The position numbers and the translations under genes are program-made. Of a DNA stretch of 64,000 nt, positions 1 through 12,720 are shown one piece after another. The notes under the pieces were generated by a model. It was not told the origin of the DNA and did not search any database. It worked only from the letters and a program-made list of their open reading frames with translations. Numbering within the stretch: the first letter of the stretch is position 1; every line of letters begins with the position of its first letter. The stretch is taken from contig CALNXK010000324.1 in the NCBI GenBank assembly GCA_942486035.1, positions 127,501 through 191,500 of the forward strand, given 5' to 3'. Source of the DNA: Porites lobata. Lineage: Eukaryota > Cnidaria > Anthozoa > Scleractinia > Poritidae.

Positions 1-270
1 AGCTTAATTCCTTGAGCCCGAATCGAATGGGCCATTGACTCAGAGGCCATAAGGGCGAGGGGAATAAAATCCAACTGGTTGGTCAAAAATATCGAGAATA
101 AAAAACATTTTGCTAGTTAAAGCTAGACTTTGATTAATCCTTTTTTGCCGCCAAAAAGCCCGCGCTTTTCCCTTCTAGTGGGCTATAACATATAGCTTAG
201 TAGTCGCTCAACCAATCAGAACACAGCAATGATAATAGACCACTAGCTTACTAATACCGGATAGCTTTTC
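1..270 (-). repeat. interspersed repeat R1, copy 1 (cut by window edge)
   Basis: The reverse complement of this stretch matches 52,115-52,385, where the same sequence interrupts a CHAT domain. Shared blocks include the text around the phrase 'gtgggctataacatatag' and the terminal segment with 'gcccgaat'. No coding capacity is seen. It is a non-coding mobile repeat, probably a MITE, of unknown superfamily. Confidence 0.6.
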
Positions 271-475
271 GTGCCGACACGTAAAACTATCCGGTATAAT
301 TTGAACACCTATCCGATATGCGACTCTCCCGTTTTAAAGATCGGCTCGGAGCAGCTTCGCTCCATTACAGAAATCGCGTCGAAATCACAGTTCTTATGTG
401 TGAACAGAAGCCCGAACCGTTACATTTTTTGTGCCTGAGCAAAAGCTGTTCGGTATAGTGTGAACATAGCCTAAA
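255..475. repeat. small palindromic repeat
   Basis: Inverted words 'accggatag' and 'ctatccggt' lie about 35 bases apart, followed by related words ('tgtgaacag', 'tgtgaacat') near 400-470. This looks like a degraded foldback element just upstream of the kinesin gene. No second full copy was found in the window. Confidence 0.3.
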
Positions 476-802
476 CTAAGTGAAAAGTTTGTATCCAAAT
501 AAATGTTCTCGGATTTTCTGATACGCGTTAACGCCCTGCGAATCCGAATTTCCTTAATGTAATAAATCTGGAACATAATGAATTTGAGAAAAATTTCGTC
601 TCCTATAAACCTAGCCTAAGCATGGTGGTGGGTTGTGTATTTGTCTTTTTAAAAAAGCTGATCTTTCTCTTTTTGCAGCACTTTTTATCACGAAAAACAA
701 AGGTCCTTATGAATTTTAATAAAAGCCGGCAAATGACAGCTACCAAGAGAAGTTTTTATAGTGGCTCTTACTTATCGCATCTCCCATGCCCTCAACCTTA
801 GC

Positions 803-3444
803 ATGAGTGAAATTGTCAAAGTGATTGTTCGTTGTAGACCCCTGAATGAAAAAGAACGAGAAATGAACACGAGACTTGTGATAGAAACTAACTCCTTATT
901 ACATCAGTGCAGCATCCAAAGGTCTGGAGATGATACCAAATCAGCCAAGAACTTTACATTTGATGGAGTTTACGGCATTTCAAGCAGCACAGAGGTAATT
1001 TATTCTGAAATTGTACGTCCAATTGTTAACGGCGTCGTTGAAGGATACAATGGAACTGTGTTTGCATACGGGAAGACATCGTGCGGGAAGACATTTACAA
1101 TGGACGGTATTGAAACCCCTTCGGCACAAAAGGGAATCATCCCTCGATGTTGTGAACACATTTTGAGCAGTACTCACCAGCGCAGTCTGGAAAAACATGG
1201 CAAATATCTACTGCGCGTGTCATACCTGGAAATATACAATGAAGAAATCCGAGATCTGCTGGTTAAGGAGTATAAGTACAAACCTGAAATTAAGGAACGC
1301 GTAAGAATCGGTCAGTAGGTTCAACTTTGATGAATGCTGATTCATCTCGGTCTCATTCGATCTTTACCATCGACCTCGAGGCCTGCCTTTGTCCTGGTCC
1401 AGGCAAAAAGGAGGTCTATCGCACAGGCAAGCTCAACCTGGTAGATCTGGCGGGAAGTGAGCGTCAGAGTAAAACTGGTTGTACTGGCGAACGGTTTAAA
1501 GAATCGACGAAAATCAATTTGTCATTATCGGTTCTCGGGAATGTCATATCGTACTTGGTCGACTGCAGATGTACACATGTTCCTTATCGTGACTCAAAAC
1601 TAACGAGGCTTCTGCAAGACTCGTTAGGTGGAAACTCAAAGACTTTGATGATTGCCTGCATAAGTCCTGGGGAGAATAATTATGAAGAGACCTTGAGCAC
1701 TCTGAGATATGCTGCGCGTGCAAATAGTATTAAGAACAAGCCAAAGATAAATGAGGATCCAAAAGATACGATTTTAAAGAAGTATCATGAGGAGATACTA
1801 CAGCTGAAAAGGATGATTGCGAAGGAAATTCCTGTTTCCAGCCAGTTGGTTGCTGAGCTGAGGGGTAAGCCTATCAAGATCAGCTGTTTGATGATAGATA
1901 GCTGGAGAATCGTTCCCAGCAGTTTTTGCCATAAGATGAACTGTCTCATAGCAATTATCAAAAATAACTTCTTGAAGGCAGCCAAAATAATATACTTTTT
2001 AGAAGTTTTTCTCGTTGTTTTGGTCACTCTATACGAACAGGAAAAATTTGTCAGCTCAAGGGAAAAGCATGAAAAATGCCACAAAAAGGAATTGATTTAA
2101 TTTCTTTATTTTATCTTATTTTAATTTATTTCTATTTCCTTTTTTTTTCCTTTCTAACTGTGTAAATTTGCCGATGTAAAAACCAAATCAAAACTTCATT
2201 TTCAATTAGCAGTAGTGCTTCTGAAATATAGAAATATTAACTAAAGATGGCAAAACTTGAGCTCAGTAGTGAATAAGTGAATGATTTTGCCCATCATATA
2301 AAGTAGTTAAGTGGCGTCTGAAGACAGGGCGCACACCAGGTGTTTGGACGGAATGTCATAGGCCGATTTCTGTCAAGAGTTTTATCCTTGTCGCAACACT
2401 CGTAAAATAAGGATTATTGCACTTTTCTTACTACGACAGTTCCCTAATAAGGTCTTTGTGACTAAGGAGCAAAAAGTCCCATGCGTCTTTGCAGATCTAA
2501 GAACGAATTTGTTCTGAGCTCTGCACGGGGACATGATCGACAACATTTGTTCTGTCTTACAAGTTTTACAGAGCTCCCAACTAGATCGTCAGGAATGCAG
2601 GTATCGAGGTGTTTCAAATTTTTATAGTATTAATTCATTAATTCATATTATTTTACAGAAATCAGAGAAGAATCAAACAGCGCATCGCTAAACTACAGTC
2701 GTTCTTTGACGAAGACATGCGAGAAGGAAGAAACAAGTCAAACTTATTTTTCAAGACAGGTAAGTGTGAAGGGAATTGAGACGCGTCGCATCGACTCTCA
2801 AAAACTTCACGTAAAAGCCCCGCAAAGAGACAGCTTGTCTGAAGAGAGAACTTGACGATATCCGAGCACAGCTTAAAATTCAGCAGAGAAAACTTGAGTT
2901 TGAAGAAAGGAAAAATAAACTTGAGGAGCATAAAACCGCTTTAATGTTGCTAAGAGGGCGGAGGACAGTGGATGGAGGTTGCATGTTAGGCACGCGTAAA
3001 GAGGCTGACAACGATCACCAACGCTCATCAGAATTACGACAAGCTACGTATTCTGCAGATTTATCAACACAAGGGACATCAACAGAAATGAAACGTTTAC
3101 CTGGTTATTCACCCTTGTGGGTAGAAAAACCATGCTTAGAATTCGAGAGAGCAGAAAATGAAGCGATGTCAGTTTCGTCCCCAGATCGGGAAAGGCCCGT
3201 CATGGTTTCGGTGGCAACGACGACTGATGATTTAGATGTACTGGTAATGAAGACAGATGTTGATTTCAAACATCAGGAAAATGAACACGAACGGGAAACG
3301 GAGGAAAACCACTGGAATATTCGAGAAAATATGTTATGTCGAGAAGAAGCCGAAGGCCGTTCCAGAAGTGTGTCACCTGACAGTGAGGAAAAGAAGAGCT
3401 TCGCAAACGGCCAGATTGTTTATTTAAGTTCACTAGATGAGGAG
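803..3444 (+). CDS. KIF17-like: kinesin-2 motor protein, KIF17/OSM-3-like, 5' part; internal exon apparently lost
   Basis: Motor protein of the homodimeric kinesin-2 type, which carries cargo along ciliary and dendritic microtubules. The chosen ATG at 803 gives M-S-E-I-V-K-V, the usual motor start. Visible motifs: a P-loop (G-K-T-S-C-G-K-T, Walker A but not the usual kinesin GQTGSGKT), switch I NADSSRSH, switch II DLAGSE, and the neck motif NEDPKD. Proposed coding segments are 803-1300, 1306-1864 (phase 1), 2659-2759 (acceptor ttttacag, phase 0) and about 2818-3444. The last is rich in Lys, Glu and Arg, like a coiled-coil stalk, and ends at a gtaaga donor. Between 1300 and 1306 the frame shifts and about 28 residues normally found before N-R-S-V-G are absent. 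The 3' tail exons are not seen. The gene may be a pseudogene. Other kinesin-2 subunits are less likely, because the segment after NEDPKD resembles KIF17. Confidence 0.7.
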
Positions 3445-5446
3445 GTAAGACAAGGGCAGAGCGTTTAACGAACAATTTAGGCATATATATTTCATAACGC
3501 AAGTCAGGGACTGTTTTTACCCTTATACTTCATTGAAATTCATCTCATCAGTAGAAGATGAGTGACATCTTTGTCATTCTAGCTTAGTACGCATTGATGG
3601 ACGTACTACTTGACTAGTATAGTAATTAGGAACGCAAACGCTGACTGGGTATAATGAGTACATATAATTATATAATTTTTGTCAGGTCACGTGATAATAC
3701 TCTAGAGAATTGTTTCTTTCAATTCAGTTTCTAATTCACCTGCATATGTACGCATGATTTCTGAAAAGACAGAGGGTCAATTTTCCCTGGGACTCTATTG
3801 GGAAATCAAAACATACAAGCTAAAGAGGTGTATTACGCTCTGACGTAACGACTGTCAGGGAGTAGGCTGTAATACACGTTTTAAGGTACAATTTAGAGGC
3901 ACCATTTGGCAACGGTAGCCCACGAATTCAAGCATTGCGATAACCTTTTTGTGGGGAAACTATACATTATTTGAAGGCAAATTATCCAAAAATAAAATAA
4001 TGGATAACGAAATATCAGAGTCATATGCCTTTGCTTTTATAGTTGAGTGTCATGAGTGGGCTCTGGCTGGATCGAGGGCGATTTCTTAAAGTGTTAACTG
4101 CTCACCATAACACACCAAGGGAGGATAATGCTCTCTTAAACACATAAGCTGATTGCAAAGTCGAAAAAGACATCTCGGAGATCAGGTAATTCAACCTGTG
4201 GTTCGAACTTTTACAGTCTCGAGGAGTGACTCACAAAATCAACTAAGTTGGACTACCTGCACTTTACTGAAAGACGCTATACAATCACTCGTTGTCAAGA
4301 AATCAAGAATAATAAGGTGCCACAAGTCAACGGTCAAGTCTCTTCACAACTAGCACCTTGGGGGTAGAGGTGTGTGGCGTTTTAGGGAGGTGGCCGTTGT
4401 AAAGAGGATCGTAAAAAATGCAAGAGTGAAATGTTGGACTGTCCGTCGGGCCGACGCAATAGTCTTAATATAGGGAGCTTAAGCAACGACGACGGCGACG
4501 GCAAAGACAACGGCAAAAAAGGCGATAGGTTTGGATTAGCTTAACAACAACTTTACACGTGCAGCACACTTTTTTGTACATTAATTTATTTCAAGTCACT
4601 GGACGAATACGACGTGAAACTGCCTCAATTCATGCTCTGTGTTGGACGTGAAAACAAGACAACAACTTTCTTTTCTTTTCCTGAAATTCGATGCAGTCCT
4701 TTAGAGCTCAGTCAGCTCCAGAAAAAATTGCCAACATTTGACAATATTAATTTATTAAACGAGATGGAATAAGCACGATAACGTTTCACTTTTCAAGTGA
4801 CGTTTTCGTAGTCCTCGCCGTCGTTGTTTCTTAAACTCCCAAATATAGGTTGGACCGTAATTTTGACCAAAACGTTTCTCACCACATGTTGTTTATTAAT
4901 CTTTTGGCTGTCTTCCAGGGTCCAGTGAATTTTGGTCTTTGCTGTCTCTGTCCTGAAAAGTCCTTTTTCGGCGAGAGAATAGAAGAGTTCTTCGGACATA
5001 AGCAGAAACACTCTTAACGTTCCATAAGATTTTTTTCATTTTTATAGTAAAAATATATAAAGCTTTGAAAATCAAAGTTTGAACATGTAAGGATGTAGAA
5101 CATTGCTTTTATTTTTACCGTTGCAAATAAGATAAAACATGAAGCAGCATTTTGGTACGTCGATCCTCGTCAGGAAACCTTCAATTCTACGAAAGGGACT
5201 AACCATTAATCCTTTATAAAGACATAAATTAAAAACATTTTAATAAATCATTCATAATTAATAACAATGTCGTTGGTGAAGCGTTTTGTTATTGTTGTTT
5301 TTGTTTGTTTTTTGTTTATTTGTTTGAACACAATTCTCTGGTGAAATCCTTACGCTAACGACAGAAAAAGAGATTACTGGCATTTAGACCTTGCATTTTA
5401 ATGAAATAAATTTACAAGGACAAAGGGACTCAGAGGATCAGAGGAT
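3445..5446. other. intergenic or 3' intron region, no gene recognised
   Basis: If the donor at 3,445 is used this is kinesin intron sequence; otherwise it is intergenic. Only short open frames without family resemblance occur. No RNA gene was recognised. Confidence 0.5.
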
Positions 5447-5991
5447 CAGAGGAGTTCAGTTTGAATTAGATAATAAGGAATCTCTTACCTCTTTGATTGC
5501 TGTAATCTGTTAGTTATCCGTGTGTCAGTTAGCCGTGTGTGATCATTTTGGGTCGGTTAACCGTTGTAAACACTTTCCTTTGATCGTCCCTTTCGCTCAA
5601 CGTTTCTTTCCGACCGCCATTAATTTAAAACATAACAACCGCTGAATGAAGCGCACGTGGGTATTCCGTTGGCCTTCGGTGGAAAGTCTTCGGAAAGAGG
5701 CACGAAATGCTGAGAGAAAGAAAGAGACAAGTGATGAAACTTGTACCACGTGACCATTCTGATGTGGACCGCAGCAACTGGTGAGGGAAGGAATCTTGAG
5801 AGCCCACGAGCGTTTTATACAGCGGTTAAGTTTTAAAATAATGACAGTCGGAAAGAAACTTGAGCGAAAGGGACGATCAAAGGGAATAGTTTACAATGGT
5901 TAACCGACCCAAAATGACCATACACGGCTAACTAACAGATAATTAGATAATTAACAGATTACAGCAATCAAAAAGGTACTGAACTCCTCTG
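5447..5991. mobile_element. foldback / MITE-like element
   Basis: The left arm (about 5,447-5,620) and right arm (about 5,847-5,991) are inverted copies. The ends read 'cagaggagttcagt' and 'actgaactcctctg'. The inner parts share words such as 'gatcgtccctttcgctcaa' with its complement. The middle of about 225 bases is non-coding. Target duplications were not resolved. Confidence 0.6.
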
Positions 5992-7181
5992 CTCCCTGTG
6001 CAAGGACAGATCAATTTCATTTTAAGGTTCCTTCTAATGTTATTCAAGGTTATCTTGTTTTGTTGGCTGTTAACAGCGGGTTTTTATTGTAATAGGGACC
6101 TTACGATTTTACGACGGTGACTTGCAATAATAGCGAAAAAGTTTGAAAGGATGCGTTAGTGGATTTTTCAGCGTCGTTCATTTGTGTCGCTATCGTTGGA
6201 TCATAAGATCCGTAACAGCTGCACAACAGTGGTGTTCATTCTACGTAGATTCACATTTTGGCGTACCAGTAAGAACCAAGGCAGGCTTAAGTTGACGGCA
6301 AATTTGTTAATGAATAAAACACGACCGCCAGGAGCTTTTCAAATCATAAATCAAAGGCATCTCGGTGGTCTATCTAAAATTTGGTGAATAGGTCGCAATT
6401 GTCACATAATCGGCTTCCAGTAAATCGTTAGCAGATCACGATATCTACTTTTTCCCGCCTTTTTGGTCTTTCTCTTCCCGCTGTAAAATCCTCTCTTCTA
6501 ACAATAAGCCACCATGTCCATAACGCGCATGACTGACTTTAAATTAAGTGGCTTCTGCAATCGTAGGCAAAAGAAATCATCAAGACCTTGAGACCTAGCT
6601 GCCAACGGAGCTCAACGGATATACAGTCTTGAGCAGTGGCGCCCCTCCCCCTTCCACATAAACACAAATCGACCCAGTAGCCAGGTTATAACATGGCTCA
6701 GGAAATCATATCAAGTCTTAAAAATTCGCCTTTGTTAATGAAAAAGTAGACTTCTAAAGTCCAAATCCCACGCAAGCCGTTATATGATCGAAACATGTTT
6801 GAACTTGTTGGAGAAATGGGAAAAATTTCAACCTATGCAACAGAAAAGGTCAAAATGGTATTTTATCTTGGTGATTTGGTGATCAGTGCGAGAGACGGGA
6901 AAAAATTGTGCGTATTTCAGGAGACTCCCAGATAATCCGGGAGAGTTGGCAAAAACGATAATAGCGCTCTATTAAATTTATCTTGCAACAGAATAAGGAT
7001 AGAAACTATAGGTTAAATATCACATACTAAAACTAGAAAATCTATCAACAAAACTTGCTAGAATAATATCGCTTAAAACAGACTCTTCTCAGGATCTATC
7101 CTTCCTGCATTAACTTAACTGTCATATACCTGTTTGGGAATCCCTTTTTTGCAGCTTTCTTGTTTAAACAAAATAATATAT
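5992..7181. other. gene-free spacer
   Basis: No coding region, RNA gene or clear repeat was recognised between the foldback element and the stop codon of cGAS-like gene A. Confidence 0.5.
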
Positions 7182-8722
7182 CTATGTGGGCGGTAAAATA
7201 ACAGTCAAGGGTATTGCCTCTCTTGACGACTCCATTTCTGAATCATCCATAAGTGATGCAGGCCTTCTTTCGGGATTATGTACTGGAGGAAGAGTTACCA
7301 CAAGCCCATCAGGTCTTGAACTTGATCCTAGAGAACGTTCTGAAATAATTTGTGCCCATGGCATCACGGAAGAAGATACTGGGAATTGATTGGGAGAGTT
7401 ATTTTGTTGGACTTCTCTAGGGATCATATTCCCGTCTACAGATATGGTAATCTCGTCGTAGTCGACAAGAAACTGTTGACTAGTTCGGCGAGTGAACTTA
7501 TACTGAGGCACACGGAAACAACATGGGGACAGACAACAACAACCATCGTCAAAAATGAAAGGAGCCGGGTCTTTAATTATTCTTTCTACCTTCCTTGCTA
7601 GACGCTGGAGATCTTCTTCGTCAATGTCAATGAATAAATTGACGAAACTAAACCAGTGATGGGGACATTTCACGGACAGCAGGGCATCACAAAGTTCCGT
7701 TAACAATGTCAGCAAACACTCTTCGATGTTGTCTTCTGTCCAGAAACCAACCGGCACCTTCTCTAGAGTGTTCAAAAAAATGGTTTTGATGTGGTAAGAG
7801 CCAATTTCAGGGACGACCGGTTGAAGGTGATCCTTTAGGATGATTTTCAAAGCCACAAAACATTTCCTTGCCACGTCTGGGACAAGCTTGGAAAGCTCAA
7901 CTTCTGCCAAAGAGAACGACAATCTCCAACTTCTTTGGTCCACGTCACTCGGTGCTGGCTTTGCCACCAGGTGACAACCAAGTGATATCATTCTTTGCGC
8001 ATCAGTAAGACTGGGCCAGTACCTCGGTCGAGAAGGCCAGTCACTTAACGTAGGCCACTCGGCACAGTGAAAGCAAAGAGTTACGTCTGCCTCGAAGAGG
8101 AGGGGTTTAATGTTGATCTTCATCGCTGGTCCCTTGCAATGTAGCTTAATTTTAGGAGTAAACTCGGACATTCCACAACAGCATGGCACACCAGGGAGAT
8201 TTGATACACGTGTATTTTCTACAGCAACTTTGGCTTGATCTCTGATGAGTTTTGAACACAGCTTCCTTGATAGCCAGGAGTGAGAGAAGTTAGCTTAGCG
8301 TAGCCTGTGAAACCAGCATCATCCGTTACGAGAGGTTCGACAAGAATGTTTCCTTCGCCAGAAAAAGTTGCTTTGTCTGCCAGGGAACAAAACATCACGT
8401 CTAGATCCGTGTTTAAAGCATTAATTTGACATGTTGAATTACAGGCACAATCTGTGGGCTTATAAGACAACATGAACGGAATCCCGTACCTTTCCACCGC
8501 ACTTCCTGAAAAGATAAACTGGAATCTTGTTCTCTGCATTATTTGTTCCAGCTCAGTCCTGATGTCGTTCATCACCGCTAAAGCTTTGTCTTTGAACTCT
8601 GTTAGGTCTTCTTCGCAAGGAATGTTGTCGTCCACAGACACAAGAATATCTCTAAGAGGTTTGGAGCTTCGTCCGGTAAAAATGCATTTTCTGTGACCAC
8701 ACGCGACAGGAAAACAAGTAAC
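7182..8722 (-). pseudogene. cGAS-like receptor A, nucleotidyltransferase (Mab-21) exon, one frameshift
   Basis: Mab-21/cGAS-superfamily nucleotidyltransferase exon, divergent from copies B-D. The exon can start at 8,722 after a tttttacag acceptor. The upstream frame carries the G-S motif (G-S-A-V-E-R-Y-G) and D-L-D metal-binding pair. It then stops at 8,219, while homology continues in another frame down to 7,182. The second frame keeps the third acidic residue (F-E-A-D-V-T), the block S-Y-H-I-K-T-I-F, and C-P-H-H-W-F. So one indel near 8,275 separates two otherwise well-preserved halves. After the core lies a conserved Cys cluster (D-D-G-C-C-C-L-S-P-C-C), then a polar tail. All catalytic acids are present, so this is either a recent pseudogene or a sequence error. 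Confidence 0.75.
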
Positions 8723-9491
8723 CTGTAAAAAGGAGGCATTTACAGCTTATACTTAATTTATTATTATGTTAACCCAAAAAACGCTGGGTGTTTTCATCTG
8801 TGGGTTGGGCTGTTTACAAACCCAAACATGCCTATCTTTAAAGGGATGTCACTTAGGAAATACATGGATATTCAAACAACTCTTAATTTTCCCTTACGGT
8901 CGGCTTTAGAATCTGGCTGGCGAACATTGAAGCTGTATCTTCTACAACCGGCATCAGTCTTATCTTGAAAAACCCTGGATCCACCAGACAATAGGTTGTT
9001 TTTATTACAAAAAGTTACTGAAGACCGCTTGCAGTGGTGTAGATAGCAGGATCTGTTAGCATCCCTAATCAACGCTTGACAATAAGCCTGTACTTCCATA
9101 GAGTATTGCAGATTATTAAAAAAAAAAAACAAACACAAAAATTTGTACGTGTGTTTCAGTTGTTTTGGTACTCTCATTACTTAAGAGTAATGAGTCAACA
9201 GACTTAGTGTATCACAACGCCATTATCAAAAACGTCTCTTATAAAAACTGAATTGTCTGTCACCATATATTTATGCCGTTTACCGTTGGTTCTACCTGAA
9301 TGCCCAATTACGTGTTTACATCTTAAACCGAGTTATTCTAACGTTTGAAACTTTGGAGCAAATCGGCCTATGATGTTACCATTAAAAAAGACCCTTTAGT
9401 AGATCCAGTTTTGCACAGTACAGTGATTTCTTTTCGTTTTAAAAAAGAACTGAAATTGTTCGGAATGAAAGGGCTAATATTACTTACGTAC

Positions 9492-9719
9492 CAAGAAATG
9501 TCGTATTACGGTGAAAGCAATGAACAGAAACAATGCACCACCTAGTGAAGATCCAGCAATTAACCAAAAGGTTTTTGTACATTCAGATTCCCCATCTTTA
9601 CAGTTGTCATTGAAGCTCTTAAGGCTACGCAACAATTGTAGGAGAACGCCAGCTATTCCAATGAAGGAGACCCATGCGATGGCACCTTTAATGGTTCGTA
9701 TACCGCAACAGGGTTTCAT
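9492..9719 (-). CDS. two-transmembrane first exon of cGAS-like receptor A
   Basis: About 76 codons beginning M-K-P-C-C-G-I-R-T-I-K-G, with two hydrophobic segments (about residues 10-30 and 50-72) around a short polar, Cys-containing loop. The start is set by a pyrimidine-rich acceptor (ctttctcgtgag) just before the ATG. The same position is used in copies B-D. The 3' end is a splice donor: gtacgt gives phase 0, and a stronger gtaagt lies four bases on. It lies directly upstream of the nucleotidyltransferase exon, as in all four copies. A linker exon near 8,890-9,120, with a gtaagg donor, is likely but its phases are not resolved. Confidence 0.6.
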
Positions 9720-10671
9720 ACCTCACGAGAAAGAGGACAAAAGCACAAAACAATCACTCGGTTGGACCTTGTAACAGAAGATTCCCTTGGTGTTCTAACC
9801 AGTAATTAAGCATGAAAGAGTGCAATGATTATTCTAAAACAGTCGCCAAAGAATTCATTTCCTCTTTATTCTACAAAGTTACACCGCAAATGCATATAAA
9901 CAGTTCCATAACATGACGTCACAATAATTAACAGTAGTTAGAGACTCCAAAATAGCCATTAGATTGAGAATTACCACACTCTACAGCCATACTTGCATTT
10001 TGATTCAATCGTAGTGTCAATCACGGATAATAGCGAAAGAGACGGTGAAACATTGTAAATACTACACATATTTTTAGTCTAACTGGAATTAAAATTGCGG
10101 TTAACTACGCAATAGACCCATCAGGTAGCAATCACAAGTCCTATATTCAGCGATTTGTGTAAAGGCCAATACAGAAAAAAATTATGTTCACTTGTTTTGA
10201 TGAGCTTTGATTATACTGTCAAATAATCGCTAAATCATAGAACTGGAGTATTTGAATTTATGTTATAAGGTGGATTCAAGAACTGTCATTGTTATCAGCC
10301 AATTGGCAGTGCAACTTACGGCATACGATTTAAGGAGAAAGATAATTAGCAACCATGTTGGAGTATAAATCAAACATAATCTAGATTCTCCAAAGAACTT
10401 TGAGACAATGCCACAGTGTTACAGTCTAATACTAATAACGAATACTCTAACTGACTCAAGACTTAGGAAGCCCTTACAAAACAAATATCTCCATGAAACA
10501 TTCCTTTCTGTCCTGAATCAGAGACAGCCAGGTCATTCAATAATTGAGTATTAGAATTTAGCAAGTTAAAACAAAATAGAATAACAAGGTTACATGAATT
10601 GTCATTTTTAGCTCATGGATCACGTAGTCATGCCATGGGCTTTTGGAGGCACTCGAACGGCACTCGATCTC

Positions 10672-10720
10672 TCACTCACTCATTCATTCACTCACTCACT
10701 CACTCACTCACTCACTCACT
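10672..10720. repeat. (TCAC)n microsatellite
   Basis: A run of ctcactcact / cattcattc units, visible directly. The open frame across it (Leu-Thr-His repeats) is a by-product of the microsatellite. Confidence 0.9.
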
Positions 10721-11270
10721 CGACTCTCATTTATTTATTCATTAACGTCGGATTAAACACTTTACTTTTACCTCCCTTACTTAGAATTACTTTTGTTCCA
10801 AGTGCCTTTTGCGCATATGTTGGGCATATTCTAGGGGGTACTAGTAAGGCGTACATTTTTTTCCAGACACATCATACCGAGTAGCCAGCCTACCGAAGGA
10901 TGGAAATATTCTAAAGAACCCTGACAACATCATCGGCAAGAAAGGGACTTGAAGTTGTTAAAAGGACGTTGAAATAATTGAGCGGGGATCATTATTGTTG
11001 TATGATTTGGACCAACTGTGCACGTTTGTTTCCGATATTACTTTATTTAATGGAGAAGATGCGATCGACAGGAGTGTGAGAGAGCTATCGCAGCCTGACG
11101 ATGGGATTTCGCTCAGCGAAAAGCGAATAAGCCAAAGAGCCTTAGCTGCCGAAAAACGGCCCTCGAATTGTTAAAGCGACGTTGACGTTCTATTGCGGTT
11201 TATTAATGTTTGGACAATTTTGCATGAATTCTTTAAAAAGCTAGTTAGCTAGGCCAGAGCACGTACAGCC

Positions 11271-11345
11271 TTAGCCTCCCACGCAGGCGTTTTTAGTGGA
11301 GCTCGTATTTCTTTCCTCCCCACAAACGCCTGCTCAACGGAAAAC
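11271..11345. mobile_element. fragment of TAGCCT-ended MITE
   Basis: Matches the left end of the complete element at 61,387: 'tagcctcccacgcaggcg' and then the 'cacaaacgcctgctcaac' block about 45 bases on. Only one terminus is present. Confidence 0.6.
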
Positions 11346-12720
11346 CGCAACTGCTTAATTTATCGCCCTCTTGCGTCACGTTTATGCCACATGACTTAAT
11401 ATCTGAATGAAGCACTTGTACACTTCAGGGGCCGACCACTTGACTTTTGAGGGGTTGGGGGTATGGTTGATTTTAGAGAAAATATCCTACAGACTACAGA
11501 ACTGTTCTGGCAAGAAAACACCTGGGGTAAAAAAACCCTACACTGATTTTGCGCACAAAAAAAATCCTATCTCGTGCCAATGCATTGAAATTTGTGTGGC
11601 ACCTTAATGTACAATTTGTAATTCAAAATATAAGACACTGACTTGGACTCAACATTTTCATGCTATGTGTGGTGTATATACGTAGTAGCTAAAATCCATT
11701 CTCAAGTTAAATCCGAATATTTATTTTTGTCTTGGTAAAACAGCAGATTTTGGATGTCGTCGTAAAAACTTTTTGTATAAAACGACAACTAACCCTCATC
11801 ACTAATATCAGTGCTTAACCCTAATTACTTTTTCAGGGCTTCCTTAACGTGACTTATAACTTGACTCATGACTCATTGACTCATTTGACTTATAAGACAA
11901 GCATTTCTCGTGAGTTGGAAAAAAATGAGAAATATGTCCTAAAATTATAAACAACGATATGGTCAGAGAAGAGTTTTGAGTTTTGTCTTTTGCTTATTCT
12001 TTAGTATGATTTTATGGACAAACTGACACAAGTCACGAGTACTTATATATTACACACCGTGAACATTTTGAACGACACCATTAAAGAGCCTACATCATGT
12101 TTGTCATAAGTTCGATACATGTTTGTGTCCTCCATTTTCAGTCCTTTATATAAAAACATTAATTAGGCATAGAACTAATCAGTAACCTTTGAAAACTTTA
12201 TTGACCTTTTCATTATTTTTTTTAACTTTGCGAAATTTATATTAGAGTAAAACGTTTGGCCTTTATTTCGGCCTTGAAGCATATGATTAAAGCTTGGAAA
12301 ACCCATTATACAAAAAACTTTATCCAAGTAAAGGAGTGGACGTTCCTGCCGTCTCAAAAACTAAAACTAGCAGTAGAAAGTAGTTGGCCAGGAATAAGAA
12401 ATTCTTCTACCTTTCTTTGTTGAAGCCAAGGAAGAGTTTTCGTACCTCTCTCTCTCTGTCTTGGCTTATAAGAAACTACATCAGGTTATTTCCCAGATGG
12501 CAGAAACGCCCCTCACAGGAAAGGGAAATGCAATATTACTAAGGGAAGTGTACATGTACATCTTCCCTTTGGTTTTAATCAGTTCACGCTCAACTTATGC
12601 CCAGGCATATAGTCGTTTTAGAATTAAACTTCATTTTTTTGCTATTAGCTCATTTCTATGTTACGCAACTACTTTTTGGAAGGTTCCTTCAATTTCAAGA
12701 TAAATTTGCTTCTTAACTAT

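Larger units (their letters stand above)
9720..12720. other. spacer between gene A and the duplicated block
   Basis: No gene was recognised. It contains a TCAC microsatellite, a fragment of the TAGCCT-ended MITE family (11,271-11,345) and short unremarkable open frames. Confidence 0.5.
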
